From NCBI GenBank assembly GCA_031552145.1, contig JAVBMV010000012.1, positions 1 through 64,000 on the forward strand: a DNA stretch of 64,000 bases, read 5' to 3'. Origin of the DNA: JAVBMV01 sp031552145. Lineage in GTDB: Bacteria; Myxococcota; Myxococcia; Myxococcales; UBA5297. The notes beneath the pieces are model-generated. The model was given only the letters and a program-made list of their open reading frames with translations, was not told where the DNA came from and did not search any database. Shown here in pieces: positions 15,885-24,033 of the stretch (positions within the stretch are counted from its first letter, which is position 1; each line of letters opens with the position of its first letter). The position numbers were made by a program, and so were the translations under genes.

Positions 15885-16664
15885 TCAATCGGTCGCCCCA
15901 AGGAGGGCGAGCGGCTCGGCCAGGATGCGCTCCGCCTCGGCGGAATACCCTCCTCCCGGGGCGTGGAGCGCCAACGGCGGGAGGATGGAAAAGCGCTCCT
16001 TGCCACCCTTGACGCAGTCGACCAGGACCAGCGGCGCGGCGCCCTTGGGGCGCGTGTAGACCGGAAGGATGGCGCGGGGCGAGAGGCGCGCCCGCTCCGC
16101 CGCGCAGAGCAGTTCGCTCAGCCTGGCGCCCGGAAGGATGGCCCTGAAAGAGCCACCCACGCGCAGCAGATAACGCGCCGCCTCGAGCAGGTCTTCGAGT
16201 GTAGCGGTCAGCTCGTGCCGTGCCTGCGCGCGCTCACTCTCTGGAGGCAGCCTCCCCTCTCCGGCGGGGATGAAGGGGGGATTGGAGAGGACCAGGTCGA
16301 AGCGGGAGGGACCCAGCTGCTCGCGCACCTGGCGAAGATCGCAATGGAGCGCCCTGACTTGCTCCTCACATCCATTCAGCTTGACGTTGCGCTGGGCTAG
16401 CTCGAAGAGCGAGCGCTGGAGCTCGACGCCGTAGACCCTCACGGCGCCGCGCAGCGCCATCAAGATGGCGACGATGCCGCAGCCGCACCCCAGATCGACC
16501 ACGCCTCCTTTGGGCAACCCGGCGAAGGCGGCGAGCAGGAGCGGATCGATCGAGAAGCGGTAACCCCGCTCGCGCTGCAGCAGCTTCACCCGCCCCCCGA
16601 AGAGCGCGTCGAGCGTCTCCCCCGCGCTCGGTCCGAGCCCGGCGCTCTTCTCATCCGCGGACAT
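15885..16664 (-). CDS. tRNA1(Val) adenine-N6-methyltransferase-like enzyme
   Basis: The 259-residue protein is a class I SAM methyltransferase. It has SAM motif I VVDLGCGCGIVAI, the acidic strand 2 (VYGVELQ) and the catalytic NPPF motif (LVLSNPPFIPAG), which marks N6-adenine or glutamine methylases. Length and the N-terminal block (QRERGYRFSIDPLLLAAFA) match the YfiC/TrmN6 family. ATG 16664 lies inside the end of tsaC (14-bp overlap) with GGAGG upstream, so the pair is probably coupled. Confidence 0.8.
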   Translation of the reverse strand: MSADEKSAGLGPSAGETLDALFGGRVKLLQRERGYRFSIDPLLLAAFAGLPKGGVVDLGCGCGIVAILMALRGAVRVYGVELQRSLFELAQRNVKLNGCEEQVRALHCDLRQVREQLGPSRFDLVLSNPPFIPAGEGRLPPESERAQARHELTATLEDLLEAARYLLRVGGSFRAILPGARLSELLCAAERARLSPRAILPVYTRPKGAAPLVLVDCVKGGKERFSILPPLALHAPGGGYSAEAERILAEPLALLGATD

Positions 16665-17304
16665 GGCGCGAGGCGACCTCCTCGATGAGCGACGGCGCGA
16701 GGGCTCCGGCGCGCAGGATGCGGAGCGCGCCGCCGGCGAGCGCGACCACCGTGGAGGGCGCGCCACCCGGCGTCGGGCCGCCATCGAGGAGATGGTCGGC
16801 CAGAGCGCGAAGCTCGGGGGCGAGCGCCTCGACCGAGGAGACCTCTGGCTGGCCGGCGAGGTTTGCGCTCGAGGCGACGAAGGGGCCGGCGAGCGCCGCA
16901 ACTTCCCTGGCGATGGGACTCGCCGAGACGCGCACGCCGACGCCCAGGGGTGAAGCGAGGAGCGGCCCCAGCGCGCGCGCCGGCGGGAGGACGATGGTGA
17001 GCGGCCCCGGCCAGAAGCGCGCCATCAGGAGGCGCGCAAGCTCCGGAATAGGCGCACTCCAGAGAGCGAGCGCCTGCGCCTCGTCGGCGCAGATGATGGG
17101 CATCGCCTTGGCCTCCGACCGCCGCTTGAGAGCGGCGAGGCGCGACAGGGCGTCGGCGCTCTCGATGGAGGCGCAGAGCCCATAGAAAGTTTCGGTGGGA
17201 AGCAGCACGACACCGCCCGCGCGCAGCGCCGCCGCGGCGTGCTCGACCGCACCGCGGGGCCCGGGCCCATGCGCGCCATCATCCGAGCCCCGCGCGCCCG
17301 CCAC
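16651..17304 (-). CDS. tsaC: L-threonylcarbamoyladenylate synthase (Sua5/YciO/YrdC)
   Basis: This enzyme makes threonylcarbamoyl-AMP for the universal t6A37 tRNA modification. The 217-residue YrdC domain shows LLPTETFYGL, the ALKRRSEAKAMP substrate site, FWPGPLTIVLP and the SSANLAGQPE motif. It starts with GTG directly after the stop of the sugar-transferase gene. The ribosome site is weak, so coupling is likely. There is no Sua5 C-terminal domain. Confidence 0.88.
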   Translation of the reverse strand: MAGARGSDDGAHGPGPRGAVEHAAAALRAGGVVLLPTETFYGLCASIESADALSRLAALKRRSEAKAMPIICADEAQALALWSAPIPELARLLMARFWPGPLTIVLPPARALGPLLASPLGVGVRVSASPIAREVAALAGPFVASSANLAGQPEVSSVEALAPELRALADHLLDGGPTPGGAPSTVVALAGGALRILRAGALAPSLIEEVASRHVRG

Positions 17305-18732
17305 CTACCGCGCCCCCTTGCCCAGCAGCACCACGGGGATCGTCTTGGCGAGAATTTTGAGGTCGCTCCAGAGCGTCCACGACTCGATGTAGGCGAGCTC
17401 GACGCTGACCCGCTGCTTCATCGAGAGATCGCCCCGTCCGCTCACCTGCATCGGCCCGGTGATGCCCGGCTTGACTGTGAGGCGCTTGCGGTGAAATCGG
17501 CTGTAGCACTCGACGACGGCGGCCTCCTCGGGGCGCGGACCAACGAGGCTCATGTCGCCCCAGAGCACGTTGAAGAGCTGGGGCAGCTCATCGATGCTGG
17601 TACGCCGCATGATCTGCCCGAGCCCAGTCACGCGCGGATCATTCTCCAGCTTGAAGACCGGGTTCTCGGCGGGGAGGTTGCCGCGATCGACCCCCAGCGC
17701 CAACAGCTGCGCCTCGGCGTTCACCACCATGGAGCGGAACTTGAGCATCTCGAACTCGCGCCCATTCTCTCCCACGCGCCGCTGTCTGAAGAGGACGGGG
17801 CCGCCATCCGAGAGCTTGATGGCGAACGCCGTCAGCAGGAGCAGCGGAGAGAGCGCGACGATGAGCGCCAAGCTCCCCAGGAAGTCGAGGGCTCGCTTCA
17901 CCGTGCGTCCAAGTTGATCGTGTGGTGGATCGCGCAGCCCAATGACGGGGAGGCCCAGAAAGTCGGAGACGGTCGCCCGTACAAAGGCGAACTCCATGAT
18001 GTCGGGCACCAGGTGGATGCGCACGGCGGTGGCGTCCAGGTCGCCGATGAGGTCGGTCAACTCTAGATGGCGTTCGGATGGCAGCGCGATGAGCACATCG
18101 TCGGCGCCGAGCCGCGAGACAAGCGCTTCGGCCTGCGCCTCTCGAGGGTAGAGCGTGATCCCGAGCTCCTCCGCGCGCGCGCTCAGCTGCGCGTCGTAGG
18201 CGACGACGCCCAGCAGCTCGAAGCCCCAAGGAATGGAGGAGATGCGATCGAGGGCTTCGACGCCCAGCTCCCCTTCACCGATGAGCAACATGCGTCGCGA
18301 GAGAGCGTTCTTGCGCCGCATGACCAGCCGCAGGATCACCTGGCGCGCGACGAGGAGCGTCGAGCTCATTACGAAGAAGTAGCCGATCAGCAGCCGGGAG
18401 AAATCGACGACCTTGAAGAAGAAGAAAAAGGAGACGAAGAGCAGCGTGCCCATCAGGTTCGACAGCAGCGTGCGCCCGATGGTGGTGCCGGTGGCGACGC
18501 GGCGGGGCTCGTGCGCGCCGAAGAAGAAGAAGCTGGCAGCCCAAATAGGAACGGCGACCAGAAAGAGCTGCCACGAAAGCCAGCTGCGCTCGTCGGGGCC
18601 GAGCGAGACGCCGAGATCGATATGCGCTCGCAGCTCTTGCGCCGCGGCGAGCGTGCCCAGGACGATGAACAGATCGAGCAGACCCACGACGGGAGAGAGC
18701 GCCCTGAGCACCTTCATCGCGTTGGCCCTCAA
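17305..18732 (-). CDS. undecaprenyl-phosphate sugar phosphotransferase (WbaP/WcaJ type)
   Basis: This is a polyprenyl-phosphate glycosylphosphotransferase that starts synthesis of an exopolysaccharide or O-antigen unit. The 475-residue protein has four to five N-terminal membrane segments, a CoA-binding-like middle domain, and the C-terminal bacterial sugar transferase domain. Motifs are GPVLFRQRRVGENG, FEMLKFRSM, the RRTSIDELPQLFNVL catalytic block and VGPRP. Two starts are possible: TTG 18732, overlapping the upstream stop (TTGA) with GGGGAGG just ahead, or ATG 18717. It follows the glycosyltransferase gene in the same operon. Confidence 0.9.
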   Translation of the reverse strand: MRANAMKVLRALSPVVGLLDLFIVLGTLAAAQELRAHIDLGVSLGPDERSWLSWQLFLVAVPIWAASFFFFGAHEPRRVATGTTIGRTLLSNLMGTLLFVSFFFFFKVVDFSRLLIGYFFVMSSTLLVARQVILRLVMRRKNALSRRMLLIGEGELGVEALDRISSIPWGFELLGVVAYDAQLSARAEELGITLYPREAQAEALVSRLGADDVLIALPSERHLELTDLIGDLDATAVRIHLVPDIMEFAFVRATVSDFLGLPVIGLRDPPHDQLGRTVKRALDFLGSLALIVALSPLLLLTAFAIKLSDGGPVLFRQRRVGENGREFEMLKFRSMVVNAEAQLLALGVDRGNLPAENPVFKLENDPRVTGLGQIMRRTSIDELPQLFNVLWGDMSLVGPRPEEAAVVECYSRFHRKRLTVKPGITGPMQVSGRGDLSMKQRVSVELAYIESWTLWSDLKILAKTIPVVLLGKGAR

Positions 18733-19949
18733 GCGACCTCCCCGGCCTCGCGGCGCGCGCGCTCGAAACCTGCTTCTAGCCCGCGCTGTCGTTCCTCGAC
18801 CGCCCGCTCGACCATCGCCCCAATCCGGCGCTTGAACTGCTCGCGCCCAAAGCGCTCGGCGTTGGCCCTCGCCGCCGCGGGCTCGAAGGCGGCGCGGTTC
18901 GCCTCGTATCGCTCGACGGCGCCGCTCAGGGCGCGCACGGCCGATTCGAATCCTGGTGTCCCCTGGGCCGTGATGCTCCCCTCGACTTGGAAGAAGAGGC
19001 CCGTGGGCGAGGCAACCTCGCCCAGCGGGCGGACGAGCTCGAGCGCCCCGCCCCGCCCCAGCGCGATGACCGGCCTGCCCGCGGCCTGCGCCTCCATTGG
19101 GGTGATGCCCGCGTCCTCTTCGCCAGGGAAGATGAGCGCCCGGCAGCGCTCGAAGAGGCGCGTTACCTCCTCCTCGCGCACGGAGCCGAGCAGCTCGACC
19201 TTTGGGTAGCTTCGCGCCAGCGCCCGCAGGCGCGGTTCATCTTCGCCCGAGCCCACGATCTTCAGCGCGCGCCCCATCCGACCGAGGGCCTCGATGGCCA
19301 CGTCGACGCGCTTGTATGGAGCAAAGGCGGAGACGATGAGGTAGTAGTCGCCCAGCTCGGCCTCGGAGCGCGGGGTGAATCGCTCGAGATCGACCGGCGG
19401 CAGCGCAACCCAGGCCTCGCGCCGATAGCGCTTCTCCACGCGCGCGGCCACGTTGGCGCTATTCGCGATGTATCGATCGACGCGCGGCGCCGAGGCCTCG
19501 TCCCAGTTGCGCAGGTAGGTAGAGAAGAGCCTCGCCCCAAAGCGCTTGAGCGGAGAGCCGCGCCCCGGGCCGAAGTAGTCCTGGTACTGGTCCCAGACGT
19601 AGCGCATCGGCGTATGGATGTAGCAGACGTGCGTCGCGCGTGGCGGCGTGATGACGCCCTTCGCCACGCAATGTGAGGAGCTGAGCACCAGGTCGAACTC
19701 GCTCAAGTCGAACGACTCGATGGCGTGGGGGAAGAGCGGGAGATAGTAGCGATAGCGGCTGCGGGCAAAGGGAAGCCGATCGATGAAGCTGGTGACGGGG
19801 CGCAGCGCCTCGATCCGGGGCGAGCAGGCGCCCGGCTGGTGCAGCAGCGTAAAGAGCCGCGCGCCCGGATAGAGCTCGCAGAACGCGTCGAGGACCTTCT
19901 CCCCTCCACGCATTCCGACGAGCCAGTCGTGAACCAGCGCCACTCGCAT
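18729..19949 (-). CDS. GT4-family glycosyltransferase
   Basis: The 406-residue protein begins with the GT-B N-domain (VALVHDWLVGMRGGEKVLDAF), has the acceptor-side block THVCYIHTPMRYVWDQYQ, and carries the nucleotide-sugar C-domain (YYLIVSAFAPYKRVDVAIEA and FPGEEDAGITPMEAQAAGRP, the E-x7-E type motif). It probably acts in the same polysaccharide pathway as the adjacent sugar phosphotransferase. ATG 19949 is chosen because it starts at the conserved first strand; the open frame upstream is not protein-like. Confidence 0.88.
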   Translation of the reverse strand: MRVALVHDWLVGMRGGEKVLDAFCELYPGARLFTLLHQPGACSPRIEALRPVTSFIDRLPFARSRYRYYLPLFPHAIESFDLSEFDLVLSSSHCVAKGVITPPRATHVCYIHTPMRYVWDQYQDYFGPGRGSPLKRFGARLFSTYLRNWDEASAPRVDRYIANSANVAARVEKRYRREAWVALPPVDLERFTPRSEAELGDYYLIVSAFAPYKRVDVAIEALGRMGRALKIVGSGEDEPRLRALARSYPKVELLGSVREEEVTRLFERCRALIFPGEEDAGITPMEAQAAGRPVIALGRGGALELVRPLGEVASPTGLFFQVEGSITAQGTPGFESAVRALSGAVERYEANRAAFEPAAARANAERFGREQFKRRIGAMVERAVEERQRGLEAGFERARREAGEVA

Positions 19950-19965
19950 CGGGTTTCCGGTGCCG

Positions 19966-21366
19966 TCAGAAGTTGATGGTGTGGCCGAGGACCGCGTGCG
20001 CCGCCTCGCCCATCGACTCGGCGAGCGTGGGGTGCGCGTGGATGGTCTCGACGAGATCGGCGGTCGTCGCCTCGAGCTGCAGGGCCGCGCAGCCCTCCGC
20101 GATGAGCTCGGTCGCCTTGGGCCCGACAATATGTACTCCAAGCACTTCGTCGTACTTGGCGTCGCTCACGATCTTGACGAAGCCGTCGACCTCTCCCGCG
20201 ATGGTCGCCTTGCCGATCGCCGCGAAGGGGAAGCGCCCCACCTTGACCTCGAACCCCTTCTCCTTCGCCTTCTGCTCGGTGAGGCCCACCGAGGCAACCT
20301 CGGGCCAGGTGTAGGTGGCGCTGGGCACTCGCCCGTAATGAACGGGGCCGGGGTTCTTCCCAGCGATATCGTCGGCGGCGACCATCGCCTCGTGCGACGC
20401 GACGTGTGCCAGCGCGAGGGTCGGAACCAGATCGCCGATGGCCCAGATGCCGGGCACCCGGGTCCGCATGCGCGCGTCGACCGGGATAAAGCCGCGCTCG
20501 AGCTCGAGTCCCACCGTCTCGAGACCGAGCCGCTCGGTGACCGGCTTGCGCCCCACTGCGACCAGGAGCATCTCCGCTTCGCGCTCCTGCGCGCCCTGGG
20601 CGTTGCTGACGGTTACGCGCACGCCCGTCTCGCTCTTCTCGACGCGCTCCACCTTGGTGCCCGTGAGCACCTCGATCTTGCGGCGCTTGTAGAGCTTCTC
20701 CATCTCGGCTGAGATCTCCTCATCTTCGATGGGGAGCAGCCGCGGCAGGAGCTCGACGATGGTCACCTCGACACCAAAGGTGGCGAAGATGGAGGCGAAC
20801 TCCATGCCGACCGCCCCTGCTCCCATCACGATGAGGCTCTTCGGAGGCGTCTCCAGCTTCAAGATGGAGTCGCTGGTGAGGACGCGCTGGTGATCGGGTG
20901 GAGCGACGGGGAGATCGCGCACTTCGCTGCCGGTGGCGAGGATGATGTTCTTCGCCTCGAGCTGCTGCGGCGCGGCGCCCTCTCCCCCCTCGACCTCGAG
21001 CCTGCCCGGCCCGGTCAGTCTGCCATGACCCTGGAAGACCGCGATGCCATTCTTCTTCATGAGGCCCGCGACGCCAGCGGTCAGCTTGGCGACGACGCGC
21101 TCTTTGCGCTTCATCACCTTGCCGAAGTCGAGGGAGTGCCCCTCGATATTGATGCCGAAGTCGGCGGCATGACGAACCTGCTCCAGCAGGTCGGCTGAAT
21201 GGAGCAGCGCCTTGGTGGGGATGCAGCCGCGCAGCAGGCAGGTGCCCCCCAACTTTCGATCGCGCTCGACGATCGCGGTCTTCAGTCCATTCTGCGCGGC
21301 CCTGATGGCGGCGACATATCCGCCGGGGCCCGCGCCGATCACCACCACATCGAAGCTGTTCGTCAT
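19966..21366 (-). CDS. lpdA: dihydrolipoyl dehydrogenase (E3)
   Basis: This flavoprotein reoxidises lipoamide for 2-oxoacid dehydrogenases or the glycine-cleavage system. The 466-residue product has the FAD motif VVVIGAGPGGYVAAI, the redox disulfide GGTCLLRGCIPTK, the NAD-domain VMGAGAVGMEFA, and the C-terminal HAHPTLAESMGEA active-site His-Glu. No E1, E2 or glycine-cleavage partner is nearby. AGGAGAGG precedes the ATG. ridA lies 15 bp upstream in the same direction. Confidence 0.95.
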   Translation of the reverse strand: MTNSFDVVVIGAGPGGYVAAIRAAQNGLKTAIVERDRKLGGTCLLRGCIPTKALLHSADLLEQVRHAADFGINIEGHSLDFGKVMKRKERVVAKLTAGVAGLMKKNGIAVFQGHGRLTGPGRLEVEGGEGAAPQQLEAKNIILATGSEVRDLPVAPPDHQRVLTSDSILKLETPPKSLIVMGAGAVGMEFASIFATFGVEVTIVELLPRLLPIEDEEISAEMEKLYKRRKIEVLTGTKVERVEKSETGVRVTVSNAQGAQEREAEMLLVAVGRKPVTERLGLETVGLELERGFIPVDARMRTRVPGIWAIGDLVPTLALAHVASHEAMVAADDIAGKNPGPVHYGRVPSATYTWPEVASVGLTEQKAKEKGFEVKVGRFPFAAIGKATIAGEVDGFVKIVSDAKYDEVLGVHIVGPKATELIAEGCAALQLEATTADLVETIHAHPTLAESMGEAAHAVLGHTINF

Positions 21367-21381
21367 ATCCCTCTCCTGCTG

Positions 21382-21768
21382 TTAGCGCATCGCGATGGCG
21401 TCGATCTCGACCTGGGAGCCCTTGGGCAGCGCACAGACCTGGACGGTGGCGCGCGCGGGCGGCTCGGCGGGGAAATAGCGACCGTAGAGTTCGTTCACCT
21501 TGGCGAAGTTGCCGAGATCGGTCAGATAGATGGTGGTCCGAATCACCTTGGCAAAGGAGGAGCCGCCCGCCTCGAGGACGGCCGCGAGGTTCTTCATCAC
21601 CTGCTCGGCCTGGGCGACGACATCCTGGGAGACGAGCTCACCGGTCGCGGGATCGATGGGGATTTGGCCCGAGCAGAAGAGCAGCTCGCCCGCGGGGGCG
21701 ACGATGGCCTGCGAGTATGGGCCGATGGCCTTGGGAGCCTTCTCGGTAGCGATGACTTTCCTGGACAT
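21382..21768 (-). CDS. ridA: RidA/YjgF-family enamine/imine deaminase
   Basis: RidA hydrolyses reactive 2-aminoacrylate-type enamines produced by PLP enzymes. The 128-residue protein shows GPYSQAIVA at the N-terminus, FCSGQIPIDPATGE, KTTIYLTDL-like RTTIYLTDLGNF, and the key Arg in EPPARATVQVCALP followed by VEIDAIA. The length is typical. The AAGGAAG site is ideal. Confidence 0.93.
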   Translation of the reverse strand: MSRKVIATEKAPKAIGPYSQAIVAPAGELLFCSGQIPIDPATGELVSQDVVAQAEQVMKNLAAVLEAGGSSFAKVIRTTIYLTDLGNFAKVNELYGRYFPAEPPARATVQVCALPKGSQVEIDAIAMR

Positions 21769-21807
21769 GTTTTCTTCCTTTCAAACGGGGAGAGTTGGCC
21801 CAGCCTT

Positions 21808-22362
21808 CTAACGCATAGAACGCTCAAGCTCCACACCGGAGAGCTCGCGGGCGACCCTTTCGGCCCGCGGGCGGAGCTGATACTCCCGCCCAAGGAGCCC
21901 CAGACGCAGCGCCGGCGAGGCGCGGCCGATGGCGGAGAGGAGCGCTTTCATGAGCAGGGGGAGCCCCTCCTCCCCTTCTGGGCCGCCCTCGACGCTGGAC
22001 GCGAAGGGCCCCAGCGAGGTGACGGCGCTGCTCACCTTGGCGTCGGCCAGTGCCTGCGCGGCGCCCTCCAAGAGCTGGCGGGAGCGCTCCGCGTTTCGTC
22101 CCTCGCGACCGCCGATCCCGAAGCAGAGCAGCCGCCCCATCGCGCCGGGGCGCTTGCCCAGGTAGAGCAGCTTCTCGCCCGGCGCGCCCCGATAGTGTTC
22201 CGCGCGCAGGTGGCGCGAGAGCGCGCCGCAGCTCCGCCAGTCGGCGAGGCCCGGCAACCCTTGGAGCGGGCGCTCATCCTCGGCGACGAAGAGCAGCATG
22301 AGCTCGACATCCGTCAGCGCGTCGATCGCAGCGAGGGACTCGTCCCCCAGCCAGAGGCGCAT
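21808..22362 (-). CDS. stand-alone protein resembling the M17 leucyl-aminopeptidase N-domain
   Basis: The 184-residue product resembles only the N-terminal macro-type domain of leucyl aminopeptidase. By eye it shares the pattern GLPGLADWRSCGALSRHL, the GAPGEKLLYLG segment, and a Gly-rich LLCFGIGG strand. No catalytic M17 metal-binding domain follows. Stand-alone copies with unknown function occur in myxobacteria. The GGGAGAG site lies within the nusB 3' end, so it is probably co-translated with nusB. A hypothetical protein would be the cautious label. Confidence 0.5.
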   Translation of the reverse strand: MRLWLGDESLAAIDALTDVELMLLFVAEDERPLQGLPGLADWRSCGALSRHLRAEHYRGAPGEKLLYLGKRPGAMGRLLCFGIGGREGRNAERSRQLLEGAAQALADAKVSSAVTSLGPFASSVEGGPEGEEGLPLLMKALLSAIGRASPALRLGLLGREYQLRPRAERVARELSGVELERSMR

Positions 22363-22364
22363 TG

Positions 22365-22847
22365 CTAGCTCTCCCGGCGGATGCGCGCGGCCAGCTTGTC
22401 GAGGATGCCATTGACGAACGCCCCCGACTCCTCGCTGCCATACTGTTTGGCCAGCTCGATCGCCTCGTTGAAGATGACCTTTTGGGGCACCTCGCCGGTG
22501 AGCAGCTCGAAGACGGCGAGGCGCAGGACGTTTCGATCGACCCGCGCCATGCGTTCGACGCGCCAGTGGTGGCTCTGTTTCTCGATGAGAGCGTCGATCT
22601 CGGCCCGGCGCTCCACCACGCCCGAGACGAGCGCTTCGGCGAAGAGCATCACGTCGGGCGCGGGGCGCGATTCCTCGCTCTTGAAAGCGATGACGAGCGC
22701 GTCGAGCGGATCGATCTCGGAGAAGTCGACCTGGAAGAGCGCCTGCAGGGCGCGGGCGCGCGCATCGCGCCGCGAAAAGCTTCCCTTCTCGGCGCTCTCC
22801 TTGCGCCTGCCCTTTGCAGGCGCCTCGACACCGGTGCTATCGGCCAT
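22365..22847 (-). CDS. nusB: transcription antitermination protein NusB
   Basis: NusB binds boxA RNA with NusE (S10) in rRNA antitermination. The 160-residue all-helical protein shows RRDARARALQALFQVDF, the central WRVERMARVDRNVLRLAVFE block and the end KQYGSEESGAFVNGILDK. The first 20 residues are a basic extension. It overlaps ribH by 11 bp, the classic ribH-nusB arrangement. Confidence 0.93.
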   Translation of the reverse strand: MADSTGVEAPAKGRRKESAEKGSFSRRDARARALQALFQVDFSEIDPLDALVIAFKSEESRPAPDVMLFAEALVSGVVERRAEIDALIEKQSHHWRVERMARVDRNVLRLAVFELLTGEVPQKVIFNEAIELAKQYGSEESGAFVNGILDKLAARIRRES

Positions 22848-23313
22848 GTGGCAGCTCTCGGATCAGGTTCGCGGTCTCGATCGCGGCCAGCGCCGCCTCG
22901 GCGCCCTTGTTGCCCGCCTTCATGCCGGCGCGCTCGATGGCCTGCTCGAGCGAGTCGCAGGTGAGGACCCCGAAGGTGACGGCACAGGGCGCCTCCATCG
23001 CGATCTGGGCGATCCCCTTCGTCACCTCGGCGGCGATGTACTCGAAGTGGGGCGTCCCGCCGCGGATGACGGCGCCCAGCGCGATGAGCGCGTCGAATTT
23101 TCCGCTCGCCGCCATGCGGCGGGCCACCTGCGGCAGCTCGAAGGTGCCGGGGACGCGCGCCACCTCCACCGCCCCCTCGGCGACGCCGTGGCGATGGAGC
23201 GCGTCGAGCGCGCCGAGCAAGAGCTGTTCGGTGACGAAGCTATTGAAGCGCGAGACGACAATGCCGACCCTGAGGCCGTCGGCGGTGAGCTTTCCTTCGA
23301 AATATCGGGCCAT
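22837..23313 (-). CDS. ribH: 6,7-dimethyl-8-ribityllumazine synthase
   Basis: RibH is the penultimate enzyme of riboflavin synthesis. The 158-residue protein has IVVSRFNSFVTEQLL, the substrate segment VPGTFELP, ALGAVIRGGTPHFEYI with the catalytic His, and PCAVTFGVLTCDS. AAGGAG lies before the ATG. It follows ribE by 20 bp. The ribBA gene often found between ribE and ribH is absent here. Confidence 0.95.
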   Translation of the reverse strand: MARYFEGKLTADGLRVGIVVSRFNSFVTEQLLLGALDALHRHGVAEGAVEVARVPGTFELPQVARRMAASGKFDALIALGAVIRGGTPHFEYIAAEVTKGIAQIAMEAPCAVTFGVLTCDSLEQAIERAGMKAGNKGAEAALAAIETANLIRELPHGR

Positions 23314-23333
23314 TGCGACTCCTTAACACGAAT

Positions 23334-23993
23334 TTAGACGAACCCGGCTCTGCCGAGGAGCTCCTCGAGCTTTGCGCCGCCGCCGGGCGGAGGTGTACCG
23401 CGCAGCTCGAAGAGGCGAGCCACGTACTTTCCAATGAGATCGGTCTCGAGGTTGACGCGCGCGCCGAGCGGCCGCGCGCCGAGGAGCGTGCGATGCCGCG
23501 TCTCGGGGATGAGCGCGACCGAGAACTCCCCCCGCGCGACGCTGGCCACCGTGAGGCTCACGCCGTCGAGCGCGACCGAGCCCTTCTCGACGACAAAAGG
23601 GGCCTGTTCGTCGGGCAGCTCGAAGAAGAGCGTGAGCGCCTCCCCCTCCTCCACGCGCCTGATGAGACGCACCGCGGCGTCGACATGTCCCTGGACCAGG
23701 TGGCCCCCGAGCCGCTCCCCCAGCGCGAGCGCCCGCTCGAGGTGGAGCTTGCTGCCCACGCTCCAGCCGCCGATGGCTGTCCTGCGCATCGTCTCGGGGG
23801 TACTCTCGACCTCGAACCAGCGCCCGCTGAAGGCGACGACGGTGTGGCAGGCGCCGTCGAGCGCGATCGACTCGCCCAGCACCAGGTGCTCGAAGGGGCG
23901 CTCCGCCTCGATGCGCAGGCGCGTCATCGCGCCCTGCGACCCGCGCTCGACGCGGAGAAGACTGCCCAGCTGTTGAACCAGACCGGTGAACAT
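23334..23993 (-). CDS. ribE: riboflavin synthase alpha chain
   Basis: This enzyme dismutates two lumazines into riboflavin. The 219-residue product has the expected duplicated barrel: the first half starts MFTGLVQQLG and has SIALDGACHTVV; the second half repeats KGSVALDGVSLTVA. The conserved GGHLVQGHVD segment is present. ATG 23993 is the family start but has no Shine-Dalgarno sequence; a TATACT box lies 8 bp upstream, which would give an almost leaderless transcript. Confidence 0.95.
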   Translation of the reverse strand: MFTGLVQQLGSLLRVERGSQGAMTRLRIEAERPFEHLVLGESIALDGACHTVVAFSGRWFEVESTPETMRRTAIGGWSVGSKLHLERALALGERLGGHLVQGHVDAAVRLIRRVEEGEALTLFFELPDEQAPFVVEKGSVALDGVSLTVASVARGEFSVALIPETRHRTLLGARPLGARVNLETDLIGKYVARLFELRGTPPPGGGAKLEELLGRAGFV

Positions 23994-24001
23994 GAGGGCG
24001 C

Positions 24002-24007
24002 AGTATA
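24002..24007 (-). promoter_or_regulatory. -10 box immediately upstream of ribE
   Basis: TATACT on the minus strand lies 8 bp before the ribE ATG, which lacks a ribosome-binding site. No good -35 is present at 16-18 bp. If used, transcription would start at or within a few bases of the start codon (leaderless mRNA). Confidence 0.35.
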
Positions 24008-24033
24008 GGCGAAGTGGGGTGCCTCTGCCTCGG

